Shown here: piece after piece, positions 8,819-18,191 of the stretch
Numbering within the stretch: position 1 is the first letter of the stretch
Layout of the letters: each line of letters opens with the position of its first letter
Assembly (NCBI GenBank): GCA_024403935.1
Contig: JAKSQV010000007.1
Coordinates: forward strand, 1-56,811
DNA length: 56,811 nucleotides
Reading direction: 5' to 3'
DNA from: Ruminococcus sp.
GTDB lineage: Bacteria > Bacillota > Clostridia > Oscillospirales > Ruminococcaceae
Made by a program: the position numbers and the translations under genes
Notes under the pieces: model-generated
Database searches by the model: none
What the model saw: only the letters and a program-made list of their open reading frames with translations
Told to the model about the DNA's origin: nothing

Positions 8819-11800
8819 TTAATACTCGTCGTAGTAAAGTACCTTGTACCAGAAATCATCTCCGCCGTCCGGTGTAGGTGGCTTACCGCCCAAACCATCA
8901 TTGATCCAAAGCTCATTTATCATATTTTTGAAATATGTTTTATTTGAGTTACAGCAGCCAAATAGATATGGACTTGTTTCATATTCCTTTGTATCAAAGC
9001 CATTGTAGTAGATATCAACATTGTTTGTTACCTCTAATGTTGTAGCATCTATACTTAATGCAATGTTAGGTGAAACTATATTAGCTGTACAGTATATAAA
9101 GTTGCCCCATGTAAGCTTCGAACCTCTTGCTCCATAGTAATATACTATCGGCTTAGCATTATTACCAAGGATATCATTTACAAGCTCAGGATTAGGCTTT
9201 CCGGTCGAATCCTTCATGATTTTTGTACTATCGCTTGCTGCCTGGAAAGGCCTCTTGCTGCTGAGCATTTCATACCATGAGGTAGTTGTCTGAATTGCAT
9301 TACCTCTGAATCTCATTTCTCCCTTTGGTTCAATGTAGAAGTTTACTCTTCCGCCGTCACTATCATCAATGAAAACGTCAAGACCTGCATCAAGATCAAA
9401 ATGTCTGATAACGATCAGGATATCTTTTCCATCAGGATCAATTACCATTACCTTTTTACCCGTAGGTGATGCCACACCTGCACCATTTGGAGTCGCAGCC
9501 GGAATATCAATAACACAGCTATCATTGATATATAATCCGCCATTTACATCATTCTGGGTTGTAATCTTTACCTTTCCGCCTTCCATCTTGACCGATGATA
9601 CCGTCTTTTTCATTCCAGCTTTGACAGCTTCTACACTCTTGTAAGTCTTGCCAGGATTTTTAATAAGATTATCATACTCAATCTTAAAAGCGTTGGGTAA
9701 TTCCGAAGTATCATAAGGATTGACTACGTCATTAAGAACATCCTTCATAGTTCTTACGACCTGGGTTTCCGATTTGCTGAGTGTCTTTGTAGGATCAGCG
9801 GGATTTGGCACAAGCTCAAGACCAAGTATAACTTTCTTTTCAGCATACTTAGGATATGCCTGCTCATGATACGTATTTGTAAAATCAGCAAAAGTCTTGG
9901 TAGTTAGTCCATTAACAGCGTCACCTGAGCCATGAGTTGCAGTATACTCATCAACCTCTGTATGAGGCTCTGCAATCGTATAATACATATACTTCTCATT
10001 GGTTTTCTCAATAGGATCAAGCTCATTGCCGTCATAATCAACCTTAGCTCTGAAAGCCGGAACATATACTGTAGCATCCTCTACATCAACCTCAGTTAAC
10101 GATGAGATATCGTAATATGTCTCAGACGTATCAGCAGGTTCATAAGAAGGGTATGTATCAAATGAATATGTACCGTCATCATTTTCTTCTACTGTATCAG
10201 GATCGATTTTTGACTTAACAAGATAATCGGTAACTGCCCCCCACTCAGGAAGCTCATATTTCTTTGCACCGCCCTGGAGATACTTTGTGTAATCAATACC
10301 ATCTGCATTCAGATCAACTGAATCGTCATATTCAGCGGTATACATGTAGTAAAGATCTTCATATAAAGCATTGCCTTCAATGTCCTTGTTACCATGGTCT
10401 GCTGCCTTCCACACATAGTATGGAACGCGCTCCTCATTCTTTACAACAACACATTCATCAATAGTCTTTTCTTCTGCATCATGAAGGATAGTCTCAACAG
10501 TCTTATACTGGCTTGAAGTATCAACTGCTGCTGAAATGTTATCACAGTATACAACACCGCCGTTTATTGTAGGATTCCCTTCTTTAATAGTAAGTTTTCC
10601 GCCTACAACAAGGTTGCCGTTTATTACTACATTCTTACCTATGATGCAGTTTCCTGCTACACGCACATCACCATCAATAGTACATTCAGCAAGCTCAAGG
10701 TTTCCGTTTGAGCAGATAGACGATACATTTGCTGAAGCCTCTGTGGACTTAGCCTTGTTGATAACAGAGGAAGACCATTTGTAAAGATGTGTGCTGCTTC
10801 CTGTCAGAACACTTGTCTTATCAGCATCCATAAGGAAGAGGTTTCCATAAAAGTCGCATTGAGACGAACCACGCGCATACACATAACCTGCAAAAATATT
10901 CAGAGGACCTGTTGCTGCTGAAGCATTTTTGGTAGGATTGCCAATGCGAATCTTGTCTTCGACCTTTTTATTTCTATCGCCATCCCAAGACTTTCCATAA
11001 ATACCGCCGTCAACGTATACATAGGGTATCTCATTGAAATTATATTTTTCTCCAACCTTGCACTTATTCTCGTATACCAGATTGGCTACACCTTCTGCAC
11101 CATAGAAAGCCATATCTCCCCAGACAGTTATACCTGTACCAGGTCCGGGGAAAATGAAACCGCTCCATTGCTTAACAAGGAGATTTGAATTTATTACAGC
11201 ATCGGCTTCCATAACAGCACCGGTATTTCTTAAACCTACTATGGCAGGTTTTCCTGTACCGCCAACTTTATCAACACTGCCGGGATCATCGACGGCATCA
11301 TCTTTATCCTTGTCACTGTATGAATACAATGGAATAACCCTGTAGGTCGTCGGATCATCGTAATCAAACTTATCAACCTTCTCCAGCGACGGAATATTGA
11401 TATATGTTCCGCCGTAAAGACTTGATTGACAAGGCAACGACGAACCACCCGTTGTTACGTATCCTGCACCGCCATCATTTGAATCATTATCCTCCGGCAT
11501 ATGCTTAAGAACATAAGCATTAGTTGTGGATGTTACTCCGCCGAGGGTAACATTTGATGTAAAACGAATAAGGTCTCTGTCTATCCACTCTTTCTTTACA
11601 GTATCGTAAAACTTTCTTGTACCTGCGTACGATACCTCGACATCATCAACTCTACCCAGGGTAGCAGTATTGATGTTTGTATCGTCACTGCTTATCTGGA
11701 CAGGAACAAGAGTGGGCGTGTCCCCCGATTTGATAGCACCTATCACATTATGGTAGTCTGCATTAATATCCATAGCCTTAATAGCACTGTCAACCACAAG

Positions 11801-11968
11801 ACGAGAAGTTACCTTCGTCTGTGCGCTTGAATAATTCACATGCGCTCTGTTGTTAGCAGACGTTGCAAGAACGAGCGTTCCAAACAGAAAGATTATGAGC
11901 AGTGCCATTACGGATACTACTGTAAGCAGAACTGAACCTTTATATTTTCTATTCTTTAAATCTTCCAT
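8819..11968 (-). CDS. Giant PilX/GspK-like pilus protein with beta-helix-like segment, candidate tip adhesin
   Basis: At 1049 residues this is by far the largest pilus protein of the locus. The N-terminus has a basic leader ending in KYKG, then a hydrophobic helix (about 12-32). Mature position 5 is Thr instead of Glu, as in GspK and PilX proteins that cap the pseudopilus. The exterior part is Asp, Tyr and Asn rich. Around residues 415-478 a run of short alternating repeats (GDVRVAGNCIIGKNVVING and similar) looks like a beta-helix or bactofilin-like solenoid. It lies between pilO and two minor pilins in the pilC operon. I infer a tip protein that might bind substrate; no known carbohydrate-binding domain is recognisable by eye. 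Confidence 0.8.
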   Translation of the reverse strand: MEDLKNRKYKGSVLLTVVSVMALLIIFLFGTLVLATSANNRAHVNYSSAQTKVTSRLVVDSAIKAMDINADYHNVIGAIKSGDTPTLVPVQISSDDTNINTATLGRVDDVEVSYAGTRKFYDTVKKEWIDRDLIRFTSNVTLGGVTSTTNAYVLKHMPEDNDSNDGGAGYVTTGGSSLPCQSSLYGGTYINIPSLEKVDKFDYDDPTTYRVIPLYSYSDKDKDDAVDDPGSVDKVGGTGKPAIVGLRNTGAVMEADAVINSNLLVKQWSGFIFPGPGTGITVWGDMAFYGAEGVANLVYENKCKVGEKYNFNEIPYVYVDGGIYGKSWDGDRNKKVEDKIRIGNPTKNASAATGPLNIFAGYVYARGSSQCDFYGNLFLMDADKTSVLTGSSTHLYKWSSSVINKAKSTEASANVSSICSNGNLELAECTIDGDVRVAGNCIIGKNVVINGNLVVGGKLTIKEGNPTINGGVVYCDNISAAVDTSSQYKTVETILHDAEEKTIDECVVVKNEERVPYYVWKAADHGNKDIEGNALYEDLYYMYTAEYDDSVDLNADGIDYTKYLQGGAKKYELPEWGAVTDYLVKSKIDPDTVEENDDGTYSFDTYPSYEPADTSETYYDISSLTEVDVEDATVYVPAFRAKVDYDGNELDPIEKTNEKYMYYTIAEPHTEVDEYTATHGSGDAVNGLTTKTFADFTNTYHEQAYPKYAEKKVILGLELVPNPADPTKTLSKSETQVVRTMKDVLNDVVNPYDTSELPNAFKIEYDNLIKNPGKTYKSVEAVKAGMKKTVSSVKMEGGKVKITTQNDVNGGLYINDSCVIDIPAATPNGAGVASPTGKKVMVIDPDGKDILIVIRHFDLDAGLDVFIDDSDGGRVNFYIEPKGEMRFRGNAIQTTTSWYEMLSSKRPFQAASDSTKIMKDSTGKPNPELVNDILGNNAKPIVYYYGARGSKLTWGNFIYCTANIVSPNIALSIDATTLEVTNNVDIYYNGFDTKEYETSPYLFGCCNSNKTYFKNMINELWINDGLGGKPPTPDGGDDFWYKVLYYDEY

Positions 11969-12026
11969 CTCTTAACCGCCTTTCCAAGTTATAATTCTCT
12001 AATAACTGTTAGCGAAGGACAAGTTA

Positions 12027-12809
12027 TCAATCTGCTTCTACATTAGGCTCTGCTAAATCGTAAACTGAATATAATGTTAAGTTAAGCTGTGCTGTTGCCT
12101 CCGCATCATCCTCAAGCATCTTCTCCTGTTCTTCAGTAAGCTCAGTATCAAGGAAATCTAACTGCTTTTTGTACTGATCAACGTCAATGATAAGACCATT
12201 GAGTGATATGCTGTTGATTGTGATTGCCTTATCCTGCTCTTCGATAGCCTTCAGGTAGTTCCAGATGTTTTCCTTTGTACCTGTAACGCTGATCGTGTAA
12301 GTTGTGCTGAGGATGTTCTCCTTAGTTCTTGCCTTGAGTGCATCGCTCTCAGCCATTTCCTCACTTTGCACCTTCATCTTGTCACCGTTAAGATCAGAAG
12401 CCTTCTTGAGCTCTTCACCTACAACAGGAGGAGTGAAGTAATAGTAATCAATAGTTGATGAATTCAGGCCTGAAGCGTTCATGCTGGTTATCTTAACTTC
12501 ATTGTCCTCAGCAAACGACTGCATATACTGGTCGATCTTGCGAACATTAAAAAGGTCATTGTATGCAACGAAGTCATTAGTAAGCTCTGTTGTTTCGTCA
12601 TAGGTCTTCTTGATCTGTGACTTAAGAGGCTCGATCTCTGCAATCTTAGCCTCTACCTCTGCCTTTTCCTGCTCTGCACTCAGGAGAGCGTCCTTATTGT
12701 CCTTGATCTCAGTATACTTGGGCTTTATAAGAAGGAAAAAACCACCAAGCAATACTACGAATGCGAGCAGAGCGCCTAAAATAATCTTGTCTCTGTAATT
12801 AAGTTTCAT
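12027..12809 (-). CDS. pilO: PilO-like pilus alignment protein
   Basis: The 260-residue protein has a short cytoplasmic start, one transmembrane helix (about 9-28) and a long coiled coil rich in Glu and Lys (about 30-85). A ferredoxin-like outer domain follows, the layout of PilO/GspM. PilO pairs with PilN outside the membrane and links the PilM ring to the pilus. The start has GGAGG 8 bases upstream. It follows the pilM-pilN fusion after 14 bases, the normal gene order M-N-O. Family sequence conservation is low, so the assignment rests on topology and order. Confidence 0.8.
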   Translation of the reverse strand: MKLNYRDKIILGALLAFVVLLGGFFLLIKPKYTEIKDNKDALLSAEQEKAEVEAKIAEIEPLKSQIKKTYDETTELTNDFVAYNDLFNVRKIDQYMQSFAEDNEVKITSMNASGLNSSTIDYYYFTPPVVGEELKKASDLNGDKMKVQSEEMAESDALKARTKENILSTTYTISVTGTKENIWNYLKAIEEQDKAITINSISLNGLIIDVDQYKKQLDFLDTELTEEQEKMLEDDAEATAQLNLTLYSVYDLAEPNVEAD

Positions 12810-12823
12810 TTTTATCTACCTCC

Positions 12824-14449
12824 TTATTCAGCACTTTCTTCGCCATTGTCCTGAGTCTCAGGCTTATAAGCACTTTCTCTTGCCTTCAGAGCCGTTGACA
12901 CGCTGAATGAAACTGATTCCTTACCCTTATCTGCCGAATTATTATCTTCCTTATTAATGGTTACTGTATATCCGGAATAGCCTGCATTTTCATAATAACC
13001 CTGATTTTCTTCAAAGGACTCATCAAGGAGATTATCAACAAAGAGTGAAGGAAGCTTCTGTACCATTTCTTCGCTTCCGGAAGCAGTTACATTGAAGTTG
13101 AACACGCCGGCTGAATATGTAGGAGTAGAAATGCACGCGAATTCAAGATCGAGATCCTCCGCTGTCTTATTCAGAACATTCTGTATCGTCTCATACTTAT
13201 CGCTGTTAACGATCGGCATTGAGTAGAATGCATCGTGAGCGTTTACCATCTTGGTGTTATATGCATCAACGGTATCTCTGATGCCGAGGAGCTTCTCACG
13301 ATGAGTGAGCTTCTTCTGAGTTTCGGGAGAATCGATGAACTCTCTTATCTCCTTGATATCGCCCTCAACCTTGAGGTTATAGATTGACATTACGCCCCAT
13401 ACACCGCCGAGGACAACAACAGAACCGAGGATAAGTGCGAGCATCGGGATCGTGCCTGCGCCTTCGCCCTTGTTGCTGCTTGCTCTCTTGATAACTGCGC
13501 CAAGCTCAGTATCGAGAAGGTTGATCTTCTCGGTCTCTCTGTTACGCTTGAACATAGCACCGATAGCATTTGCATAGAGTGAGAACTCAAGATTTTCGTG
13601 TCCGTGGATCTGCGGAGGAACATTGATAAGGCTTGTGTTGAGGTCGAGCTTTTCGAGCTCATCAGTAAGTCTTACATAATCGTGTGTATCACCGTAGAAT
13701 ACAACGTTTTCAATAGTCTCACCGGTGTTGCGGCTTCTGTGGAACTGCAGCATACGGAAGATGTTCTCGTTAACAGCCTCGAAAACGTAGTCAGCGGATC
13801 CGCCGTAGTCGTCAGCGTCGATAGTAGCGAAACGTGAGAATGAAAGCTGACCCTGCTCATAGAGGTTGAGTGAGATGAAGTTGTTGTCGATCTGAACAGC
13901 GAGCAGCGGCATCTTGGACTTGATTCTTGTATCGGCAAGAAGAACCTTTGTGATACAGTTACAACCTACCATTACCGATCTGAGTGAGATGCCGAGAAGC
14001 TTGAATACCTCTCTGTAGCTGTTTACGATCTCATAAGGACAAGCTGTTGCGAGGATACGAACCTTAGGCTCGCCTGTATCGCCTCTCTCCTCAGACTCAC
14101 CAACGATAACATAAGTTACGCTGTAAGAATCATCGAGGTTAAGCTCAGCCTGAACCTGCTGCTTAACAGTTTTCTGGAGATCAACGCCCTTTACGCGGGC
14201 AACTGTCATTTCCTTGAATATTGTAAGGTTTGACGAGATAGAAACGATTGCTTCCTTATCGGGCATCTTGTTTCTCTTGAGAACTCCGTTGATAAGTGTT
14301 GCAACGTTGGGGACATCTCTGACGTGACCGTTAACGATGAGTCCCTCTTCAATATTAAGTGTAGCAGCGGAGCTGACTTTGATCTTACCGTTGCTCTCAA
14401 CGCCCTTAACAACGCGGACGTTTCTGTCAGTTATATCAAATGAAAGCAT
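12824..14449 (-). CDS. pilM: Fused PilM-PilN pilus assembly protein
   Basis: The first 300 residues are an actin-like PilM ATPase (start LSFDITDRNVRVVKG, later LAVQIDNNFISLNLYEQGQL). Residues 309-315 read INLLDTE, close to the INLLP motif with which PilN normally binds PilM. A transmembrane helix follows (about 335-357), then a coiled-coil and periplasm-type domain like PilN (to residue 541). In most systems PilM and PilN are separate proteins that bind through that motif; here both are one chain. Its place between pilC and pilO is where pilM and pilN usually stand, and no separate pilN is present. The C-terminal tail is Glu/Lys rich and probably disordered. Confidence 0.88.
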   Translation of the reverse strand: MLSFDITDRNVRVVKGVESNGKIKVSSAATLNIEEGLIVNGHVRDVPNVATLINGVLKRNKMPDKEAIVSISSNLTIFKEMTVARVKGVDLQKTVKQQVQAELNLDDSYSVTYVIVGESEERGDTGEPKVRILATACPYEIVNSYREVFKLLGISLRSVMVGCNCITKVLLADTRIKSKMPLLAVQIDNNFISLNLYEQGQLSFSRFATIDADDYGGSADYVFEAVNENIFRMLQFHRSRNTGETIENVVFYGDTHDYVRLTDELEKLDLNTSLINVPPQIHGHENLEFSLYANAIGAMFKRNRETEKINLLDTELGAVIKRASSNKGEGAGTIPMLALILGSVVVLGGVWGVMSIYNLKVEGDIKEIREFIDSPETQKKLTHREKLLGIRDTVDAYNTKMVNAHDAFYSMPIVNSDKYETIQNVLNKTAEDLDLEFACISTPTYSAGVFNFNVTASGSEEMVQKLPSLFVDNLLDESFEENQGYYENAGYSGYTVTINKEDNNSADKGKESVSFSVSTALKARESAYKPETQDNGEESAE

Positions 14450-14473
14450 TTCTTTTTTTCCACCTTTCCGTTA

Positions 14474-15673
14474 TTATTCGTTTTCGAGACCTTCGAGTGA
14501 TCCGTAGAGTGCGGGATAGATACCGATAACGACCATACCAATGATAACACCCATGAAGATAAGCATTACAGGCTCAACAAGCGATACGAGACGCTGAACA
14601 GCCGAATCAGATTCCTCTTCGTAGTAATCTGAAGTCTTTTCAAGGATAGTGTCGAGCGCACCTGATTCCTCACCAACGTAGATAACTGAGCAGAACATAG
14701 GCTCAAAGAGCTCTGTTCTTGTTATCGAAGCTGAGAGCGTTTCACCCTGTTTAACTTCATCAATAACATCAACGAACTTTTCATCGACATATCTGTTTGA
14801 AAGAATAGCCGATGCTTTCTGCAGGCATTCTACCATAGGAATACCGCTGGAATAAAGTGAAGAAAGTGTTCTTGCGAAACGTCCTGTATAGATCTTTGTT
14901 ACAAGAGGTCCCCACATTGGTCCCTTCAGGATAAGTCTGTCGACCTTATACCTGAAGCTCGGAACCTTGTACAGATACTTGAAGCCGAAGAAAAGACCGG
15001 CAACAAGGATAATGACTAAGTACCATCTGTATCTCAGGAAGTCGGAGAGCGCCGCCATGATCTTTGTCAGAGCAGGCATCTTAGACGGATCCTCATACAT
15101 ATCTATGAATACAGGCATGATGAAGATGAAGAGGAACATTACAACGATTACGCAGACAACAGCAAGGATCATAGGATATACCATCGCACCCTTGATGGTG
15201 TTCTTGAGTTTGTTTTCCTTTGCGTAATGCTCAGCCATTCTCGTCATGATAACGTCGAGCGAACCACTGGTCTCACCCGCATTGGCCATTGAGATCAGGA
15301 ACTCGGGGAACGAGCCCGCGTGCATCTCAAGAGTTGAGGAGAAGGATTCACCCTTCTGCACGTTCTCGTAGATATCCTGCCAGATAGCTCTTGCCTTGTC
15401 GTTTTCCTGTTCCTTGACAAGAATGTCGATCGCCTTAACAAGTGTCAGACCTGATGTAAGCATCGCGCTGAGCTGTCGACAGCAGAACGAAAGCTCCTTG
15501 GTGTCGAACTTGTAAATTGACCTTGTGTTACTTGAATCGTCTTCCTTGTAATCCTTGATGAACACTCCTCGTTCTTTCATCTTTTCGAGGAATTCCTGTT
15601 CATTCTCGGCATTAGCCTTGCCCTTGACCTGCTTGCCTCTTGCGTCCTGAGCAACGTAGGAATAACTCTTCAT
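14474..15673 (-). CDS. pilC: Type IV pilus inner-membrane platform protein PilC
   Basis: PilC/GspF is the polytopic membrane platform that couples the PilB and PilT motors to pilin insertion. The 399-residue protein has the two GspF repeats: one around CRQLSAMLTSGLTLVKAIDIL and one around ARTLSSLYSSGIPMVECLQ, each followed by long hydrophobic helices. The C-terminus has LVEPVMLIFMGVIIGMVVIGIYPALY, a family hallmark. The start is the ATG at 15673 with GGAGG 7 bases upstream; the longer frame to 15715 lacks a ribosome site. It is the first gene of the pilC-pilMN-pilO-pilX-pilin operon. Confidence 0.95.
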   Translation of the reverse strand: MKSYSYVAQDARGKQVKGKANAENEQEFLEKMKERGVFIKDYKEDDSSNTRSIYKFDTKELSFCCRQLSAMLTSGLTLVKAIDILVKEQENDKARAIWQDIYENVQKGESFSSTLEMHAGSFPEFLISMANAGETSGSLDVIMTRMAEHYAKENKLKNTIKGAMVYPMILAVVCVIVVMFLFIFIMPVFIDMYEDPSKMPALTKIMAALSDFLRYRWYLVIILVAGLFFGFKYLYKVPSFRYKVDRLILKGPMWGPLVTKIYTGRFARTLSSLYSSGIPMVECLQKASAILSNRYVDEKFVDVIDEVKQGETLSASITRTELFEPMFCSVIYVGEESGALDTILEKTSDYYEEESDSAVQRLVSLVEPVMLIFMGVIIGMVVIGIYPALYGSLEGLENE

Positions 15674-15733
15674 ACAACCACCTCCATAGTATTTGTTTAA
15701 GCCGGAACAATCCATACTGCCCTAATAATAACA

Positions 15734-15762
15734 ATTATATCATTTTAACAGTTACATTTCAA
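15734..15762 (-). promoter_or_regulatory. Promoter of the pilC operon
   Basis: Minus strand TTGAAA (15757-15762) and TATAAT (15734-15739) are 17 bp apart with TGA before the -10. The leader to the pilC start would be about 55 nt. Confidence 0.8.
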
Positions 15763-15858
15763 TCGTTTTTTTGCCTTAAATAATCAAGCGGATTTTATTA
15801 ATATTCACCAACAAATATACTGTCCGTAATATTCGTCAGAGCATAGTACGATTATTCT

Positions 15859-15928
15859 ACAAAAAACAATTTCAAGGCAGGACAAAGCGCAGCATTGATG
15901 CTCCATGCTGCACATTGTTTAACTTACA
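15859..15928 (-). ncRNA. Candidate small RNA of about 70 nt upstream of the pilC promoter
   Basis: The minus strand shows a promoter (15934-15962), an outer stem AAACAAT/ATTGTTT (15914-15920 with 15864-15870), a strong inner hairpin around GCAGCAT/ATGCTGC, and six T directly after the outer stem. The predicted transcript is about 70 nt with no open frame. It could be an independent small RNA or an attenuated leader of the pilC operon. The rest of the 15674-16164 gap is AT-rich with no gene seen. Confidence 0.45.
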
Positions 15929-15933
15929 CAAAT

Positions 15934-15962
15934 ATTATATCACAGCACATCTCAAATTGCAA
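15934..15962 (-). promoter_or_regulatory. Promoter of the candidate small RNA
   Basis: Minus strand TTGCAA (15957-15962) and TATAAT (15934-15939) have a 17-bp spacer with TGA before the -10. Confidence 0.65.
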
Positions 15963-16164
15963 CATAAAATCGTATATTTTCTTGAATTTTTGCATTATTG
16001 TATACTGCGACAAAACGATTAACTTGTTATTCGTCATTTTGCACTGATATTTTGCAAAAAAGCCACCTCAAGAGGACTATATAGTAAATATAATTCCATT
16101 ATCATCCTATACTATTATAATAGGTATCGCCCCCGAGATGTCTCCTCCGTATCTGATTATTGTC

Positions 16165-17985
16165 TCATACGAGCTTTATTGCGTACCGTTTCAGCCAGTA
16201 ATCAAGCTGTACAAAAAAGCCTATCGTCTGCGGCAGGTTCATAAGCTGTCCGTACCACTGCACCCTGTCTTCGTGCCGCAGCAAACTCTCCAGCTCCTCG
16301 CGGCGGACAAGCTCCGTAAGCGGCGTATCCTCGGCAAGAACAGCTCTGAGCCGCTCCGTCACCGCCTCAAGGAAGGCAGGATTGTGAGTCTTGGGATAGG
16401 GACTTTTCTTGCGCCACAGCACCTTTTCAGGCAGCCATCCGCTTACAGCCTCGCGGAGCAGTCCCTTTTCGCGCCCCTTGTAGTCCTTGTACTCCCATTT
16501 CACGTTGTACATATACTCCGCGATACGGTAGTCACAGAAAGGAACACGTACCTCTAAACCGCTGTACATCGACATTCTGTCCTTGCGGTCGAGGAGATTC
16601 TGCATGAACCAGCGGAAATTCAGCTCAGTCATCTCACGCATACGCTGTTCGAGCGGACTGTCATCGGGAAGCCGCTCCGCACTGTCGGCAGTCCTTCGAT
16701 ATGCTGAATATACATACTCATCGGCATCAATCAGCCGCGCATATCTCTCGCACAGGAAACGGCTGCGGTATGCGGTGCTCTGTGCCCACGGGAAGCCGTC
16801 TGTCTCGCGTATATCCTTGTCTCTGTACCACGGATAGCCGCCGAAAAGCTCGTCTGCACACTCCCCCGAAAGTGCCACCGTCCCGTGCTTCTTTATCTCG
16901 CGGCAGAGCAGGAGCATGGAAGCGTCCACGTCTGCCATTCCGGGAAGTCCACGCGCATCTACTGCCGCTTCGAGAGCGGTGACAAGCTCGGGTGTATCGA
17001 CAACTACACGGTGATGCTCCGAGCCGAGGTATTCCGCCATTATGCTGATGTATTCGTTGTCGCTGTCAGGCTGGAAATGACTCGCCTGAAAGTATCTGTC
17101 GTTGCCGCTGTAATCGACTGAAAACGTATTCAGCCGCTTGCCCTGCTTTTTCAGCTCGGAAGCCGCGACTGACGAGATAAGGCTTGAATCAAGTCCGCCC
17201 GAGAGAAACGTGCATATCGGCACATCGGACACGAGCTGCCGCCTTATCGCGTCGAGGACAAGCTCACGGGTATGCTCGACAGTCTGTGCAAAGGTTTCGT
17301 TCAGTTCACAGGCATGAAGCCGCCAGTAAGTACGGAGCTTCAGTCCTGCCAGCGTATAATAACCGCATTCGCCGCTTTTCAGCTCCTTCACTCCGCGGAT
17401 AACGCCGCAGCCCTGCGTCCGTCCCGGAGCCATGAGCAGAAGCTCCGCCGCGCCGTATTCGTCTATTTCATGGGGAATGTCGGGATTCTCAAGAAGTACG
17501 GACAACTCCGAGGCAAAGATGAGCTTGTCGGCAGTCTCGTAGTAGAACAGCGGCTTTACGCCTATTCTGTCACGTGCGAGGAACACGCGATGTTCGGCGG
17601 AATCATACACCGCAAAGGCGAAAATGCCGTTAAACCGCTCCACGCAGTTCTCTCCCCACTCGATATAGCTGCGGAGCACGACCTCGGTATCGGAAGCCGT
17701 CAGGAACTCGCAGCCGAGCTCACGGCGAAGCTCCGCCGTATTGTACAGCTCTCCGTTGTAGATGATCGTATAGTCCCTGCCGCCCGAAGTGACCGTCATG
17801 GGCTGCCTGCCGCCTGCTATGTCGATGACCGCAAGCCGCGTGTGGACAAGTGCCACCTCCTGCGAGAGAAAAATTCCGCGCTGGTCGGGACCGCGCCGAA
17901 TGAGCGCAGCCTGCATTTTTCCGCACGCCTCAGCCTCAGCGCGCATATCCTCCCTGAAGCTGATAACTCCTGCAATTCCGCACAT
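16165..17985 (-). CDS. asnB: Glutamine-hydrolysing asparagine synthetase B
   Basis: AsnB converts aspartate to asparagine using ATP and glutamine. The 606-residue protein starts MCGIAGVIS, so Cys2 is the glutaminase nucleophile once Met is removed; RRGPDQRG and YNGELYN belong to the same domain. The synthetase half has the PP-loop FLSGGLDSSLIS, and LSGECADELFGGYPW binds the aspartyl-adenylate site. The ATG has GGAGG 7 bases upstream. It is a single gene, convergent with nothing and divergent from the ymdB-like gene. Length and motifs match clostridial AsnB. A role in modifying cell wall peptides, as for some AsnB paralogues, cannot be excluded. Confidence 0.93.
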   Translation of the reverse strand: MCGIAGVISFREDMRAEAEACGKMQAALIRRGPDQRGIFLSQEVALVHTRLAVIDIAGGRQPMTVTSGGRDYTIIYNGELYNTAELRRELGCEFLTASDTEVVLRSYIEWGENCVERFNGIFAFAVYDSAEHRVFLARDRIGVKPLFYYETADKLIFASELSVLLENPDIPHEIDEYGAAELLLMAPGRTQGCGVIRGVKELKSGECGYYTLAGLKLRTYWRLHACELNETFAQTVEHTRELVLDAIRRQLVSDVPICTFLSGGLDSSLISSVAASELKKQGKRLNTFSVDYSGNDRYFQASHFQPDSDNEYISIMAEYLGSEHHRVVVDTPELVTALEAAVDARGLPGMADVDASMLLLCREIKKHGTVALSGECADELFGGYPWYRDKDIRETDGFPWAQSTAYRSRFLCERYARLIDADEYVYSAYRRTADSAERLPDDSPLEQRMREMTELNFRWFMQNLLDRKDRMSMYSGLEVRVPFCDYRIAEYMYNVKWEYKDYKGREKGLLREAVSGWLPEKVLWRKKSPYPKTHNPAFLEAVTERLRAVLAEDTPLTELVRREELESLLRHEDRVQWYGQLMNLPQTIGFFVQLDYWLKRYAIKLV

Positions 17986-18131
17986 AACTTGACCTCCACC
18001 GCTTCACGGCATACGGCACGCCGTAATGATACACTTCAGTATATGCAGAAGAAACGGAAAAAGTGCAGGTCCGCCCTAACAGAAAAACAGCTGTCAGGCA
18101 TGCTTTCGCCCTATTCCGCGCAGTTCCGACC

Positions 18132-18160
18132 TTGACAACGTGTTTACAGAATGATATAAT
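18132..18160 (+). promoter_or_regulatory. Consensus promoter of the ymdB-like gene
   Basis: TTGACA (18132-18137), 17 bp, TATAAT (18155-18160) with TGA before the -10: a full consensus. It lies inside the longer reading frame that begins at 18063 and so supports the TTG start at 18192. Confidence 0.9.
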
Positions 18161-18191
18161 AAAGCAAATCGGAAGAACGGAGAGTATTGTT

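Noticed and set aside
16111..16122. Palindrome CTATTATAATAG downstream of asnB
   Set aside because: It is AT-only apart from its ends and too short to call a terminator or operator.
17272..18135. Long open frame (287 codons) on the plus strand across asnB
   Set aside because: It is antisense to the well-supported asnB gene, has an improbable composition and no ribosome site. GC-rich third positions of asnB keep the opposite frame open.
18063..18191. Longer start for the ymdB-like gene
   Set aside because: A full-consensus promoter lies at 18132-18160 inside the extension, and family homology begins at the TTG at 18192.
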